A DNA stretch of 64,000 nt from Deroplatys truncata (GCA_030765065.1 CM060975.1:197440507-197504506); one strand, 5' to 3'. Shown: positions 23,064-35,262, numbered from the stretch's first letter. Notes: generated by a model from the letters alone, not told the origin. Numbers and translations: made by a program.

Positions 23064-23400
23064 GTCTATCAAATTTCAAATTCCGAAAGTAATATAGAAA
23101 CAGGGACTATTCTGCATACGGTAACGCTACGAAAAAAAGACTTCTTTGATATAAATTCAAGTGTTTTAACAGTTCTATATCGTTCGTTTATTTGCCTATT
23201 TTCTATGATTTCCTATTATAAAATTCAATAGGAATGAGAAGGGCTTCACGCCATCATCTCAAATACATGGCTCTTTAACCCAAAACTTTAAGTCCATTTT
23301 TGCAAAATAAAATAACGAAAAGTTTTCCAGATAAGAGGTTGCTTGGGGTGGGAAGTATTTCTGAAAACATTCACATTGCAAGAATGACAGATGTATACAA

Positions 23401-23462
23401 TAACAATAATAATATATTATTATTATTATTATCATTATTATTATTATTACTATTATTATTAT
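23401..23462. repeat. (ATT)n microsatellite
   Basis: Imperfect ATT/AAT tract of about 60 bases, with a switch from AAT to ATT phrasing near 23415, so it can pair with itself. It lies about 80 bp before the LINE 3' fragment. Confidence 0.9.
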
Positions 23463-23539
23463 AAATCTCTAACCTAGAAATTATTTTCTATGGAAATGAA
23501 CTTTTAACGGTCAGCAAGGCGTTCAAAATAAAAAAAAAT

Positions 23540-23799
23540 TGGAATACTCTTATTAGAGAAATAAAAAGTTAAGACTTCTGCGGTAGAAATGAGAGAAGAG
23601 GAAAGGGTAGACCCAGAAATAATTGGATGTATGAAATAAGGATGGGGATGAACACAAAGGACTGGTGGAGGAGAAGGAGAAGGAATAGAATGACAGGGAC
23701 GAGTAGAGAAAACAAATAATAATTTAGGAACAGAAACATGTGTAAAATAATAATAATAATAACAATAATAATAACAATAATAATAATAATAATAATAAA
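23540..23799 (+). pseudogene. LINE 3' end with (AAT)n tail
   Basis: Translation of about 23575-23700 gives a basic, Trp-rich C-terminus: EERKGRPRNNWMYEIRM, then DWWRRRRRRNRM. This has the GRPR..W...I....DW pattern at the end of many insect non-LTR reverse transcriptases. It is followed by a short 3' UTR and an (AAT)n/(AAC) tail at 23745-23799. The simple-repeat tail in the right place supports a 5'-truncated LINE insertion on the plus strand. The clade is not determined. Confidence 0.7.
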
Positions 23800-24369
23800 A
23801 TTATATCCTTAGGATTTGCAAGTTTTAAAAATGTTTTGTCAATTTTTATTCAAACGTTAGTAAAACACCACTTCACACACAAGAGGAGTTGCTCCCTCTG
23901 TAAATATGTGATGCATTCGGAAGATAAGATAAACCAGGGCAAGGCTTAACTAGAAGAGAATTTGCCCAAGAGGGAAACGTTCACTGCGCATATGCTGTTA
24001 ATAGTTGATGCTGTCGCCATCTGGTAAATAGCTAAAGTGCAATATTTGCCCATAGGTACACACTGTCCATATGTGAGATCTCTTTATGCATGCACCAGCA
24101 ATCATTTTTAAAAATTCAGTGCGGAATCCCCTTTAACGAAAGTAAACATTGCCGAGCTTACAATTTTGTGCTGTCGGTCAAACCCCAAAGGTCTGCTCTC
24201 CCTATTTTCTAGCAGAGGCTTTTACCAAGGGTTAAAGGGAAATTATTGTGCATGGGTGCTTTCAACTAGTTTTAACATGGCAGGCATTGCATTTCGTGGA
24301 AAAATGATACAACTCCAGTATTTTTTATTTTCACCCGCTGCGCTCAATACCACAGCCTTTCCGTCGTTT
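23800..24369. other. Unique stretch, no gene seen
   Basis: An open frame of 118 codons on the plus strand (24166-24522) runs from here into L fragments. It has no recognisable motif and is probably a chance opening. Confidence 0.4.
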
Positions 24370-24905
24370 CATTCCTTTCTCTATCCCTTACCTATAGCAG
24401 TTAGAAGTAATGCATTCCACCCAACCATTGACTTTCTCCACCGTCTATCTTTATTAGTGAATATAAAAATTACTCTTACGAAATTTTATTTTTACTTTCA
24501 TTACCACGTACATAGTAGGTAGAATGGTAATGTCTTTCACCCAAAAATTCGATATCGAGATTTCACGGGAAATACATGTTTTGAGGCCCCTGAATCCAAA
24601 TAAAGCATTTTTACAAAAAGGTACACGTGTGTGACTGTGAACAGCATAACTCAAAAACGAAAAGTCGCATAGGCACCAAACTTAGTATTTAGGTTCAGTA
24701 CCTTCTGAAGATGCGACACGAAGATTTTCAAGAAAGTCCTCCACCCTAAACCACTCTTTATATGGAACATGTTTCGAAAATTTTGATTTTCTAAAAATTG
24801 CTCGAACAATTTTTATTAAAATACCATATATTAATTATATTTAAATAACAAATAAAATGTATATACTGAATTTTCTGGGAATAGCCTTTGAAGTCCTCTT
24901 CAATG
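24370..24905 (+). mobile_element. Composite of three L-family fragments
   Basis: 24370-24427 is a plus-strand start block (CTTACCTATAGCAGTTAGAAG, ATTCCACCC). 24428-24486 is a minus-strand subfamily B end (GACTTTCTCCACCGTCTATC, TATAAAAATTACTCTTACG). 24488-24905 is a second plus-strand start without microsatellite, broken off near GAAGTCCTCTTCAATGGG. Alternating orientations show repeated insertion or rearrangement at one spot. Confidence 0.7.
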
Positions 24906-25461
24906 GGTAGAACGTTTTCCGAAACGTCAAAAGTTCGACATCGTATACCCTAAGTCGTGCTGTTCACTGGTAAAATCGTAGGCTCTCTGTCATTCAGACA
25001 CAAAAACCTTATTTATTTATTCATTTGCTTTTTCATTCAGAGGATACCAAAATGTGTATTCTGATGTTTACGCCTTCCTCATAAAAATATTTTCAAATTT
25101 TATGTATATCCCAACTACAAAATTCAAGTACCTAACAGCTGTTAATTACTTAATCCATTTAAATATACTTTATCTGCGATGCTAACAAGAACAGTATTGA
25201 TTAACGTATAACATATGTAGATCCCTTTTGTAACGCTTTTACTCCAAAGTAGGAGCGCAGTTACCATGATGTCCTTTCTCTTTGATTACGTAACAGGTAA
25301 AAAGGTCAGTGACTGTGAACATTGATTTGATGCTCACGAATTAGGGGCTGCAGTGTCTCATACTTCATTAACCATGATCGGATGGTTATAGAAACCAAAC
25401 ACGAACGATCTATCGATTCGCGTAAATAACGTAGGCAACAAGCATCAGCAAGTTGCTAACA
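24906..25461. other. Unique stretch, no gene seen
   Basis: Nothing recognised. Confidence 0.4.
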
Positions 25462-26161
25462 GAACTCGTACAACGGCTTCCTTGCAAAACGCCTATGGCG
25501 AACATTCTATCTACTTTACTTTAATCGAGATAAACCTTTCAGGAAAAAACTGCATTACACGTTATACAAAGGGAAAAGCGAAAGTCAAATGTTTAAAAAT
25601 TGGGTACTGTTTCCATGCAATCGTGAGAAACAAATGAAAATCTACAGGACTTCAATAACAAAGTATTGAACAATCCCAACCATTAATAACGGATATCTGG
25701 GAAATGGTGATGCCACAAAAAGCTATTTGAAATAAATTGTGTATTTTAAAGAGATCTTGTACCAGTTGTACAAGATTATACAAAATTCCTTCCGAGTGAA
25801 GTGAAAATTAAAGATATACATTTTGTATGTCAAGTGGTATGTCAAGTGGTAAATATATGGTATTTTAATAAAAATCGTTAGAGGCATTTTTTAGAAAATA
25901 AAAAAATTCTAAAAATATTCTATGTTCTTTGGGGTAGGGGATTTTCTTGAAAATTTTCATGTCACATCTTTGGAAGGTCAGTGCTAAGTTTGGTATTTAT
26001 CCGAATTTTCGTTTTTGAGTTATGAAGGCATACATACATACGGACTTTTTCTAAAAAATTTTTTTGGATTCAGGGGCCTCCGGTTAAATCTCAATATCGA
26101 ATTTTTGGGTGAAATGCAATACCTTCTCTGCTTACTATGCACGTGGTAAAGGAAGTAAAAA
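25462..26161 (-). mobile_element. L-family repeat, internally reduced
   Basis: Starts within CGTACAACGGC...CGCCTATGGCG, a diverged form of the usual GTACAAACTATT...CGCTTATTCTC. It has CTTTAATCGAGATAAACC and subfamily B middle blocks, and ends TTTTTGGGTGAAATGC plus GGAAGTAAAAA. The microsatellite is reduced to CATACATACATACGG. Confidence 0.8.
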
Positions 26162-26362
26162 TGAGTGGACTCTCGAAGCGTTTATTTGGCTAAGTTCAAA
26201 TCGTTTCCGTGGCTGGTTCACAATGGTGTCTCGGGATGCGTCTCTTTAGCTTGTTCTCTTGCCACCTTTCATATTGAGTGCCAGCTACTGTAGACGCAGT
26301 GATAACCGAGCGGTTATAAGTAGGTACGTCACAGTGAGGCTTACCGAGCTTCGTATCACCAG

Positions 26363-26402
26363 CGCGCGCGCGCGCGCACACACACACACATATATATATA
26401 AA
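26363..26402. repeat. Composite (CG)n(CA)n(TA)n microsatellite
   Basis: GCGCGCGCGCGCGCGC passes without break into ACACACACACAC and then TATATATATA. All three parts are alternating purine-pyrimidine, the composition most prone to Z-DNA (CG, CA) and to cruciform or melting (TA). Confidence 0.9.
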
Positions 26403-26466
26403 TTTTGTGCAGAAAAATGCAATGTTTGTTACGCATATTGTTATACAAGTTTCAATTGCTAAGACT

Positions 26467-28357
26467 TATTAATTGATTTCAAGGCATTTATGCTCGCACA
26501 TAAATACTGAAACACCTTCCTTTTCGTTTTCAAAATAAATAGGTAAATATTATACCCCCAAATGAAAAAGCAAATTAAAATAGAAATTAACTTAATATCG
26601 GCTTAAAATCTTCTGGTTCTATTACGTCCTCATTGTACGGGGCATGGATGATATTAAATGATTAGTCAAATTTTCACGAGAGAATACTTCCTCCCAGGCA
26701 TCATGTATTTCATCCCACAAAATCTCTATTTCTTGCGTTGCCTTTCAGCAAGGGCGGATACAGGATTTCTGTTAGGGGGGAGCGTACCGGTTGGTTTGGG
26801 GAACCTCCCCAGAATATTTTTAAACATTTAGCTTGGAAAATTCAGAATAGAATAAATTTGGAGGATCATATCCTAAAAGGGGCAAAACAAACATACCATA
26901 TCTGGTACTAACAATACTACATTTTGAACCGCTAAACGAGAAGTATTACAGCAGGGGAAAATATACTAAAACAGTTGTGAATTAATCAATGTATAAGTAA
27001 AAAAAAAAACCTAGTATTTTTACTTATATTTAAAAAATTAATTGACTTATGCAATAAAGGAGCACCTATGCAAAGAGTGAAAAAACTAACTTCCTTTCTG
27101 CACACATTTTTATTTAAACAATTAAGTTCATCTTTCTGTGTTTTTGTCCACCAGATCTATGACACGTTGACAGTATGATACGTTTTGACATTATGTTCCA
27201 GCCTGTATTCTTTATTAATGTTTTGCTTGGTGAGGAGGGAGCGCGCGCCTCTCACGCCCCCATCTGAATCCGCCCTTGTTTGCAGGTTAATTTATCTCCA
27301 TAGCTTCCTTCATCTCTGACCACACATCTTCAATAGAATTAAATCTGGTGAGCAAGGAAGGTAGTCAATCATTATGATATCTTCTCTTTGCGAGAACCAA
27401 TTTCAAACTTGCTGACTTGGGTGAAAAGGGCAGTTATCCTGCTGGAATTCAATCATTCCTTCGGGATGTCTAGTCCTTACAGAAGGAACCATGTTTTTGA
27501 GGATGTCTTTATACTGCTGACTATTTAATGTGCCATCAAGCTGCCACAGCACACCTCGTGATGCCCAACCCCAACACGACACAGATACGCGACCTTGGCG
27601 ATCCATTTGTGGCACGTATTTTGTGTTGCAACATTCTCCTCGGGGGCGGTAGACAATTGCTTTCCTCCGTTTGTAGATGAAAATATCACTTCGTCTGTGA
27701 ATATAACCCTATTCCAGTTATGGTTGATATTTTTTTCTGCAAATGCGAGGCGACACATTCTGTGATAGTCTGTAAGAGCTGCCTCTTAACTGCGATCGAG
27801 CAAGGAGCCCTGCTGCAGTCAAACGATGCAAAGCTGTGCGTTCGACACACGGAAATTAGAATCACTTATGATTGTAGACACATGCTGGAAGGGATTGCTG
27901 GCTTCCTCTTGCATAAGTGTATGTCCTGCTGAGGAGTGTCCCGAATCAGGTCGACCGCGAACAATTCCTTCCCTGGATAACCGCACCCATCTTGTAGCTG
28001 TAGATATAGAGACATAAGTGTTCTTGCAGCTTGAAACAGAGAATATCCAGCAACGTTTACTAACGCAAGGAGGGATCTCCTTGTAGCTTCGTCTTTATGT
28101 GTGCGCTCAGCCACAGCTAAAATTCGGTATGATTGGTGATATATAATGCAGAATTCCAAGACTATGAGGTGGGCGCGCATAATCACGCCAGCGCAATTCA
28201 TAACTAAAGAATGAGGCAGAGAGTTTGCACATCCAATATTAAGTCAATTAAATATTTGGTTTAGTTTTTCACTTTAGAATCTAACTAATATGGCACGTAT
28301 TGTGAAAACGAAAAAACTAATTTGTGTTTTTGTGCATGAATGCCTTAAATTTAATAG
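26467..28357 (-). mobile_element. Dead Tc1-like transposon, split by a MITE
   Basis: Ends resemble each other as inverted repeats. The left reads TATTAATTGATTTCAAGG then CATTTATGC at 26467-26492, and later TTCGTTTTCA. The right end, complemented, reads TATTAAATTTAAGGCATTC then TTTTCGTTTTCAC. The minus strand encodes a broken Tc1-type transposase. Its first catalytic Asp lies in NRVIFTDEVIFSSTN (about 27680-27720), the second in EFQQDNCPFHPS (about 27425-27450). The Glu is in SPDL..IEDVWSEM (about 27315-27350) after a one-base frameshift, roughly 35 residues on. The C-terminus, EIEILWDEIHDAWEEV to ISSMPRTMR, lies beyond a 530 bp insertion, at 26630-26745. The N-terminal DNA-binding half near 27870-28130 is frameshifted. 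Not functional. Confidence 0.85.
26750..27279. mobile_element. MITE with CAAGGGCGGAT ends inside Tc1
   Basis: The left end is CAAGGGCGGATACAGGA. The right end is its near-complement (TCTGAATCCGCCCTTG), followed inward on both sides by G-rich/C-rich matches (AGGGGGGAGCG against CGCGCGCCTCTCACGCCCCC). It cleanly separates two parts of the Tc1 transposase coding sequence. Flanking CTTTCAG and TTTGCAG may be an imperfect 7-8 bp target duplication, as hAT elements make. The interior (530 bp) shows no coding sequence. hAT affiliation is tentative. Confidence 0.75.
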
Positions 28358-28430
28358 ATACCATATGCATGGAAAACATACGGCATTGCCATATATTTAG
28401 CAAATTAAAATTTAAATAATGAATAAAAAA

Positions 28431-28505
28431 ACGCCAAGGATTCGAACCTAGGCGGTTCCAATTACGAAACACATGGGATTCACCGCTGGGCTAACACAAC
28501 CAAAC
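28431..28505 (-). mobile_element. tRNA-like SINE head or decayed tRNA
   Basis: On the minus strand TAGCCCAGCGG fits a Pol III box A and GGTTCGAATCC is a perfect box B, about 40 bases apart. A T7 run follows. The T arm can pair 4 of 5 positions, but the D stem and acceptor stem do not form. It is therefore not a functional tRNA gene. No body shared with S1-S4 is seen. Confidence 0.6.
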
Positions 28506-28654
28506 TACACGGCATCTTCCCACTTATCGCATAGCTTTGAGATTAACGCAGGGTGTGTTAAATCGTGTATTGTGAACGCAGCGTCAGCGAATGTTTCCGA
28601 CACCTTCCGAATCGAACTCCTCTCTGACTTGCTCGTTTGTCTTAGGCTGTACAG

Positions 28655-29358
28655 TAAAACAGAATGTGTTTCATTCACCTGACTTTCTCTAACCACTTTT
28701 GTTTATACAGCTTCTACAGAATGTTCTTACCAAAGCTTAATCTTCAATTTCTTTATGTAGATCGAAATAAATCTTTGCAGAAGTAGTTTCTTTTCACATT
28801 TCGTTGTAGGTATGTATAATTAGATGTTTAAAAGCTAGTCCCATACTATGCTGATCTTGAAATGTCATATTCTTTCCATGACAATGCCAGAAACAACAGA
28901 ATACCGACAGCACTTTACGAAAATAGTGTTAAAAAGTTGAAACCAATAACAAAAAGGTTATTTGAAATAAGCTGTGTACTTTAAAAGTGTCTAATTTCTT
29001 TATATGGTACTTTTTGTCTATTTCTTATAGTTTACCCTTATACAAAATTATATCGATTTACACGGAATTTCTTCCGAATGAGGATTTCACAGGCTATTCC
29101 CAGAAAATTCAAGCTATAAATTTTATTTGTCAGGTAAATATTTTAAACATGTCCTATTTTAATAAAAAATTTTGTCTCGGCAAAGGGTAGTTTGGTGAGG
29201 GAGGGTTTTCTTGAAACTCTTCATGTCGCATCTTTGAAAGATACTCAACTTAAATAATTTTGGTTTTTGAGTTATTCTGTTAATACTATTTTGAGTTATA
29301 CTGCTTATCTTATGCTGAGATACTCAACATATGGATTTTTTGTTTTTGAGTTATGCTG

Positions 29359-29414
<56 letters not shown>

Positions 29415-29450
29415 TACACACGAAACGTTTTCTGAAAATGCTTAGGAGTG
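28655..29450 (-). mobile_element. L-family repeat with long CA tract, truncated
   Basis: Starts CAGAATGTGTTTCATTCACC (degraded terminal block) with TGACTTTCTCTAACCAC. It runs through the family order to TTTTTGAGTTATGCTGTTCA and a pure (CA)n of about 50 bases at 29361-29411. It breaks off after ACGTTTTCTGAAAATGCTTA, so the hairpin end is missing. Cys-Val and Thr-His open frames over the CA tract are artefacts. Confidence 0.85.
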
Positions 29451-31235
29451 GCGTGAACTTGAAACATTCTGTCTTTTTTATGGCATACCTTCGTTCCGTC
29501 CTGAATGCCAAGGACCTTCAGAAGGATGAATGAAAGGTGTTCATTACGCTGCAAATGAACACGTACACTTAACTAGCATTTGCCTTTTTTGGAACAGAGC
29601 AAAATAAAAGACTGAAGATACCTCGAACCATAATATCGACTCTACCAATGCAGAATTCCTACGGACGCCCATACGCAGTAGGTGCTTGTAAATGAAATGA
29701 CGTAACTCTTTGAATTTTGGCGCAGTTTCAATCCAACCGTGACCTTCAGGTCATACGCAAGTAGAGGACAAGACTCAAGTATGGCAGGAAATGCTTGCAG
29801 GCATTTAACAAATAAGGTCATCGCATGCATAAGTTTCCGGTTCAATTATTTCTTGCCTTCGTGCTGACTTCTGGTGTGAGTTATTATTGTAATTTGTTGC
29901 AGCGTTTAGGACGCAGTAACTTCACGTGTCAGCCAGAGTACCTATTCACACATCAGTTATATGTACTTGATATACAGGTTACTGTAATTGAATGCTAACA
30001 ATAGTGTCTGACATTAATGCATTATGCGCGAAAGTAATGATAAATTGCTGCTTTATATGCTTTTTCAAGCTTGGTTGAAGTCCACTGCAATTGTTAAGAA
30101 TTTTTAAGAGACCACTCGAAGGGACAAAAGACTGGTTAAGATTGTGAAACGTGGGATAGAAAGGCAAAATATCACGATTTTGAGAAATATTATGAAGCCT
30201 AGCTCAAAATCTGAATAAATAAAACTTTCTTGATTCAATTATATTTGTATTAAGAGCACCAATTATAGTATAACAACTTAGTAAAATCCCTCGGTCTATG
30301 TACTGTGGTGAGTATTCAGGAGGGATAAATCGCCCCCACCCTACCTGTCTTTTACCGTTAGCAATTGAGTTATCCAATGAGATGTCGGGTGAATACGCGA
30401 GAAACAAATGTCACGTCACTGTTGTGAACACAGCAATTTTACAGTGTGGAAAAATTTAATACGAGTTTGTTTACATCGTGATAACTCAAAAACTAAAGTT
30501 CTTATTGCAGTTCTGTAAGAGGTATGTTAAATAGCACAGTTTCGAGATGATGATGATGTGCGATTGGTCTCCCAAATTAAAGCCGTTCGTTTTCTTTGTA
30601 AAAGCTCAATTAAAATAATTTGTATTATGAAATCAATCAGCGAGGAACTTTTTTCATTGAAGAGATAGATCGGGAGTGAAGGATATGAAATTTCCTAAAA
30701 GTGTGAACTAAACTTTTGGAAGATATCCCATGATAATACCGCATGTATGTGAAATGCTATAGCTAGTTATATGCAAACATTTGTTTTCACACCCGCTGCT
30801 CTTTGCGTGGCCTGTCACAGCAATCTACAAAAACAGCATTTTTGTTGCAACGCTTTTGTGTCTTTAGTCCTGCCTCTACTGTTGGATACTTATTTTGTGA
30901 GAATAAAATAACACGCGGGCTGGGCGAAATTATAGCGTATGGTGCTTAAGTAGCGCCTCAGAGGCAGAGTAGAAGAGGCATGCCCGCCCGAGGCAATTAC
31001 AGAGGGGAAATACATGACCAGGGTTTTTTCTAAGTTGCTGAACTATAATATAATAACCATCTACATAATACTACCTAATATAGTAATTGCAGAAAATTAT
31101 GAGTAAATTTATGAAAAGAAGAAAAACAAGAAGGAATAGAGAAATAGGTCGAAAAATCTGTCTGACTGTGAATCTTCAATTTTCGCCTTACATCTCGAAA
31201 GATGCTTATTTTAAATATGAATTTGAACAGAAATG
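29451..31235. other. 1.8 kb unique stretch, no gene seen
   Basis: No family described here is recognised. Slightly richer in GC at 30780-31010 (GCGGGCTGGGCGAAATTATA and GCATGCCCGCCCGAGGCAA), without reading frame or repeat match. Confidence 0.45.
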
Positions 31236-32070
31236 TTTTTTACATTCTCTCCTACATACAGCAAGTAGGGGAAGTATTGTGCCCTACTCAAAAATTCGAT
31301 GTCGAGATTTATTCAAAAGTATATGACTTGAAGCCCCCTGAACCCCCCAAAAAATATTTTTAGAAAAACTCCGCATGTGTCAGTAAACAGCGTAAATCAA
31401 AAACCAAGATTAGATAAATACCAAACTTAGTATTTAAGTTCAGTATCCTCTAAAGATGGAGCACGAACATTTTCAAAAATAAATCCCCACCCGCAGCTAC
31501 CCTTTACCTGGAACATTTTTTGTTAGTTTTTATTTCCCAAAAATGATTTAACGATTTTGATTAAAATACGATATAATAAAGATATTTACATGACAAATAA
31601 AATGTATATCTTGAATTTCCTGGGATAGGCGATGAAATCCAAAGAATTTTGTATAATCTTGTGAAACTGGTAAACGTTATGCGATAAACGAATTATTACA
31701 TACCACAGAAAAAAATGTGAATCTCTTATCTCAAATAATGTTTTGTGGCATAAGCTGTTTCCGAGATATTAATGCTTCGAATTGTTCATTATTTGGTCAT
31801 TCTTAAAGTCCTGTCAACATTGTTTTTACCTGCGATTGCATGGAAAGAGTATGAATTTGAGGGCCAGCATATAGCGTCCAGTTTTTAAACATTTGAATTT
31901 CGCTGTTTTCTTTGTATCTATAATGAAATGTGTAGGGTAGCTTTCTGCAAGGATTTATCTCGATTAAAATGTAAATTGAAAACATGCTTTAGTAAGAATA
32001 GTTTGTATACCTACTAATCAACGCTAGAGTGTACAGAAAGTGATGTGAATGTATCATATCAGATTTTTTT
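31236..32070 (+). mobile_element. L-family repeat, subfamily B, no microsatellite
   Basis: Start TTTTTACATTCTCTCCTAC, TTGAAGCCCCCTGAACCCCC, then CTCCGCATGTGTCAGTAAACAG where other copies have the TG tract. The subfamily B third (GGCCAGCATATAGCGTCCAG) follows, and the end is ATCATATCAGATTTTTTT. Confidence 0.87.
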
Positions 32071-32094
32071 CATAGCAGCTGCCCTGTTCATGGA

Positions 32095-32236
32095 CACAAA
32101 CACACACACATACCCAAACAACGTTTTCTGAAGTGCGATTTTGGCTTCAGGGACTCGAAAAATGCACTTCTGGTGAAAGAAGGATATACGAGTGGATCCC
32201 TGGTGTAAATGCATTACCTTTCCTATCTTAGATACA
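32095..32236 (-). mobile_element. L-family start-end fragment, minus strand
   Basis: A short CACACACACA tract, TTTTCTGAAGTGCGATTTTGG, CTTCAGGGACTCGAAAAATG, CTTCTGGTGAAAG and TGTAAATGCATTACC match the hairpin-proximal part of L on the minus strand. It follows the complete plus copy directly. Confidence 0.65.
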
Positions 32237-33400
32237 ATCGAACTCTTGTTCTTCTACCCGGTCTCACACCCTTCCATTTTGGCGAAAGGTAATTAGGGCA
32301 AACCACACTAAAATGTCCGCTTGAGGCGCTGAAAATCTTCTGAAATTCTAGCAGAATTGTTTTTTGTGGCAACTCCGTTGGTGCAAGCGCAGAAAGCAAG
32401 GATTCCTACATTAGCTTGGCTTACCCCATCGTTAGCTAGCTAAAATACAGCCAATGTTTTCCATGCAGATGAGATTCTGTTGGCAAACGCAATAAAACTT
32501 AGTGCTGTGCCAGTTGAACTCTGCATTTATTTTACATTCGGTACATTCGTAGAATACCGTGATCTTTAACACACTCTATTATTTTAAAACTTTCTTGAAC
32601 AATCATAATGATTCTTACTTCTTCAAAGTCATCTGCAAAGTGAACTTCAAAGAAACCATGCTTCTGAAACAAACTACTGGGAAAGAATTATGATCTTGGT
32701 ATCATCTTCAAAATATTTTAAAGCTGGTCATTTAAGGAACCTCCCTTTATCATAGGCTATCTTCAAACAGTTGTGCTTCTTCAAAGGATATCTTCAGAAC
32801 TCGTAATTCTTTGAATGTAGCATCAAAGAAGGCGATGACTTATGGTCAAAACACCGAGTCTCATGGCCGAGTGCATCAATCCGGTTAAGGAAATACCGCG
32901 GTAAAGTTCATAGTTTACCAGGGTAAAGTTGTATTTCTGTTGCAACAAGCTTGATTTCGACTTTAAACGTGATAAAATGTTTACCGCTCGCTGATGAGTG
33001 GGTTTCAAAGAAAACCGCGGTAAAGAATTCAGAACGCAGCTTAATATTTATCTTCAATATTTTCATTGACTTGCACGCAATGAAGACAGATTGATAGAAT
33101 AGAGGATGAGTGTACATATTTTAGGAATTGAGGGATGTTTCATTTCGAAGATTCCGTTAAGAAAGGAAAACTGCAATTTTGGATGAAACTGGTGGATAAC
33201 TCCAGTTCAAAAGCTAGAAAACATCCATTGCCTATCCCCAGATACCATCACCGTGTAGCTCTACGATTTAATACGACTGAAACATTTCAAGAAATAACAG
33301 GTGATATAAGTGATTAAATGCTGAACGATGTCGCATGAACACAGGATTATATATGTAATTGGTTCGTTATCACCCCAGTGCTTAAAACTGCCTCTCGCAA
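32237..33400. other. Unique stretch with ACCGCGGT motifs
   Basis: At 32878-33020 the palindrome ACCGCGGT occurs twice (ATACCGCGGTAAAG and AAACCGCGGTAAAG), with TTTACCAGGGTAAAG and TTTACCGCTCG between. A related arrangement stands at 39.95-40.05 kb. No protein motif was recognised in the rest of the interval. Confidence 0.45.
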
Positions 33401-34041
33401 AACGGGAACAAAGACGACACGAAGATTTTTAAGCAAATCCCCCAACACCAAGCTACCCTTTACACGGATAATTTTCCGAAAATTTTGATTTTATTAAAAT
33501 GCCTCTAATGACTTCAATTAAAATACCGTATACTTAACACATTTGCATGCCAAATATATCTACAATTTTTCGGGAATAGCCTGTTGTAAAGTTCTGTTCA
33601 TTCGGGAAGAATTTTGTATAATTTTGCTTACCTAGACATTTTAAGAGATACACAACAACTGTAAACTCTATAAAACAGAAAATTTATTACAAATAACTTT
33701 TTTGGATCAGCCATTTTCGAGATATTATTTTTAATTTTTCAACACTTTTATATTTTTAAAGTATTATTTAGTTGTTTCTCGAGATATCATCGAAAGATGA
33801 CATTTCAAGGCCAACATATAGCCAACTGCTTTTAAACATCTGACTACCGATTTTGTTTCCTCTATTCCCGTTGTATCTACAATGAATTGTATAATGTAAC
33901 TATTTCTTCAAAGGTTTAATCGATTAACAGGAAGTAAATACAAAAATATGCTTTCGTACGGACGGTGTGTAGAGGTTATATAAGAATAAACGAAAGTGAG
34001 TAAAGAAAGTAATGCGTGTATAAAACTTAAGAAATTTTGCT
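33401..34041 (+). mobile_element. L-family repeat, subfamily B, start-truncated
   Basis: Begins inside the AAGACGACACGAAGATTTTT block, lacks everything before it, and continues through CTTTACACGGATAATTTTCC and the subfamily B third to GAGTAAAGAAAGTAATGCG. Confidence 0.8.
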
Positions 34042-34475
34042 AAGTTTTCACTTTGTCTTTACATCTTTATATTTTCGATTGTGGATTGGTATTTATCTAC
34101 TAAATCCAGTAACACGGAACTCTCATAGCGCTAGAATTCAGAGATTTTGATGGTTTATCGCCTATATTCTTCATTGGGCCCTTTGGAAATGTATTTCGAA
34201 ACAAAGCTGTCTGCAAATGCATGAAATGTATGTTAAATGTAGGTTACTAATACCAGCTATTGCCTACCCTCTACGCTTAAACACATCAAGCGACTTTCGA
34301 AATGAATCACTGCCTTCTGAATACTATTATGAATTGCTTCGGAAAAGAAAAATAGTGATGAAACCAAACGCTAGGAAATCTCGGTATTCAGACCAAGGGT
34401 TAGCATTGGTGCACAGGTTTTATGACTTTACTATGGTGATAGTTTAACTTCGGTATCTCGCAAGATCGAAAAAGA
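34042..34475. other. Unique stretch, no gene seen
   Basis: A 76-codon open frame at 34217-34447 has no recognisable motif. Confidence 0.35.
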
Positions 34476-34672
34476 AATTGAGTTTTATTTAAGGACGCCC
34501 TTTAACTGCTGCGGTCCTTAGCGTTCTATTTTATATTGGGCATGGAAGACAGTAATCTTGCTCAGAAGCCTCTTTACTAGGTTTGAGGTTCTTTTAAGTG
34601 CCGTAAATCTACAACACGGGACCACCGGCTAAGGATTGTTATGCCCGAAAAAATCTTAAGAGGACAACTCTC
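34476..34672 (-). mobile_element. S4 SINE-like repeat, internal deletion
   Basis: Minus-strand body blocks are present in family order: CGGGCATAACAATCC, GGTGGTCCCGTGTTGTAGAT, ACGGCACTTAAAAGAACCTC, GAGGCTTCTGAGCAAG, TTAAAGGGCGTCCTTAAATA. The CTTCCTTCGGAAGG segment and the head are missing. Confidence 0.75.
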
Positions 34673-34974
34673 ACAAGATCGGGGAAACGAACCTGATGCA
34701 TACATATATCTTACATACGGGTCTTTCATAAATAAGTGATACTGTAAATATAACTAAAATTAACTAATTTTTTAAAAAAAATACTCAAACACGAAAAATT
34801 TAATATCTGAAAAGGAAAATTTTACATAAACGAAACAAAATATTCAGCCATATTGTTACGGGATGCGACGTCCATCAACAACATTTTAAATGGCAACATA
34901 TTGGTTTCCCATTTTATTCTTATTTATGTCGAGTAAATCTTCCTTGTTAAGAGAATACCGGGGTAAAGGTCGTC

Positions 34975-35262
34975 CTCCGTGGTGTAGTGTTTACCATGCT
35001 AGCCTATAGTTCCCGAGGTCGCGGGTTTAAATCCGGTGGAGGGCGATGGATTTTTTTTTCGGGCGCAAACATTTTTAGCATGGCTTCCTTCGGAAGGGAA
35101 GTAAAGCCGGTGGTACCGTGACGTAGATTTATAGCACGTAAAAGAACCTCAAGCCTGATAAAGAGGCCTCTGAGCAAAATTACCGGTCTTTCACGCCCAA
35201 CATGGAATGGAACGCTAAGGACCACAACAGTTAAAGAGAGTCTATAAATAAAAAACCTCAAA
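34975..35262 (+). mobile_element. S4 SINE-like repeat, best head
   Basis: The head reads CTCCGTGGTGTAGTGTTTAC, CATGCTAGCCTATAGTTCCC, then GAGGTCGCGGGTTTAAATCC. The last part resembles a tRNA box B (GGTTTAAATCC), and GTGGTGTAGTG is a weak box A. The body continues with GGCTTCCTTCGGAAGGGAAG to AGAGTCTATAAATAAAAAAC. The family thus looks tRNA-derived with a weakly conserved promoter. Confidence 0.82.

Noticed and set aside
24166..24522. 118-codon open frame as a gene
   Set aside because: It crosses from unique DNA into L fragments in mixed orientation and has no motif or splice signals.
28431..28505. Possible functional tRNA gene on the minus strand
   Set aside because: Box B is perfect, but the acceptor and D stems do not pair.
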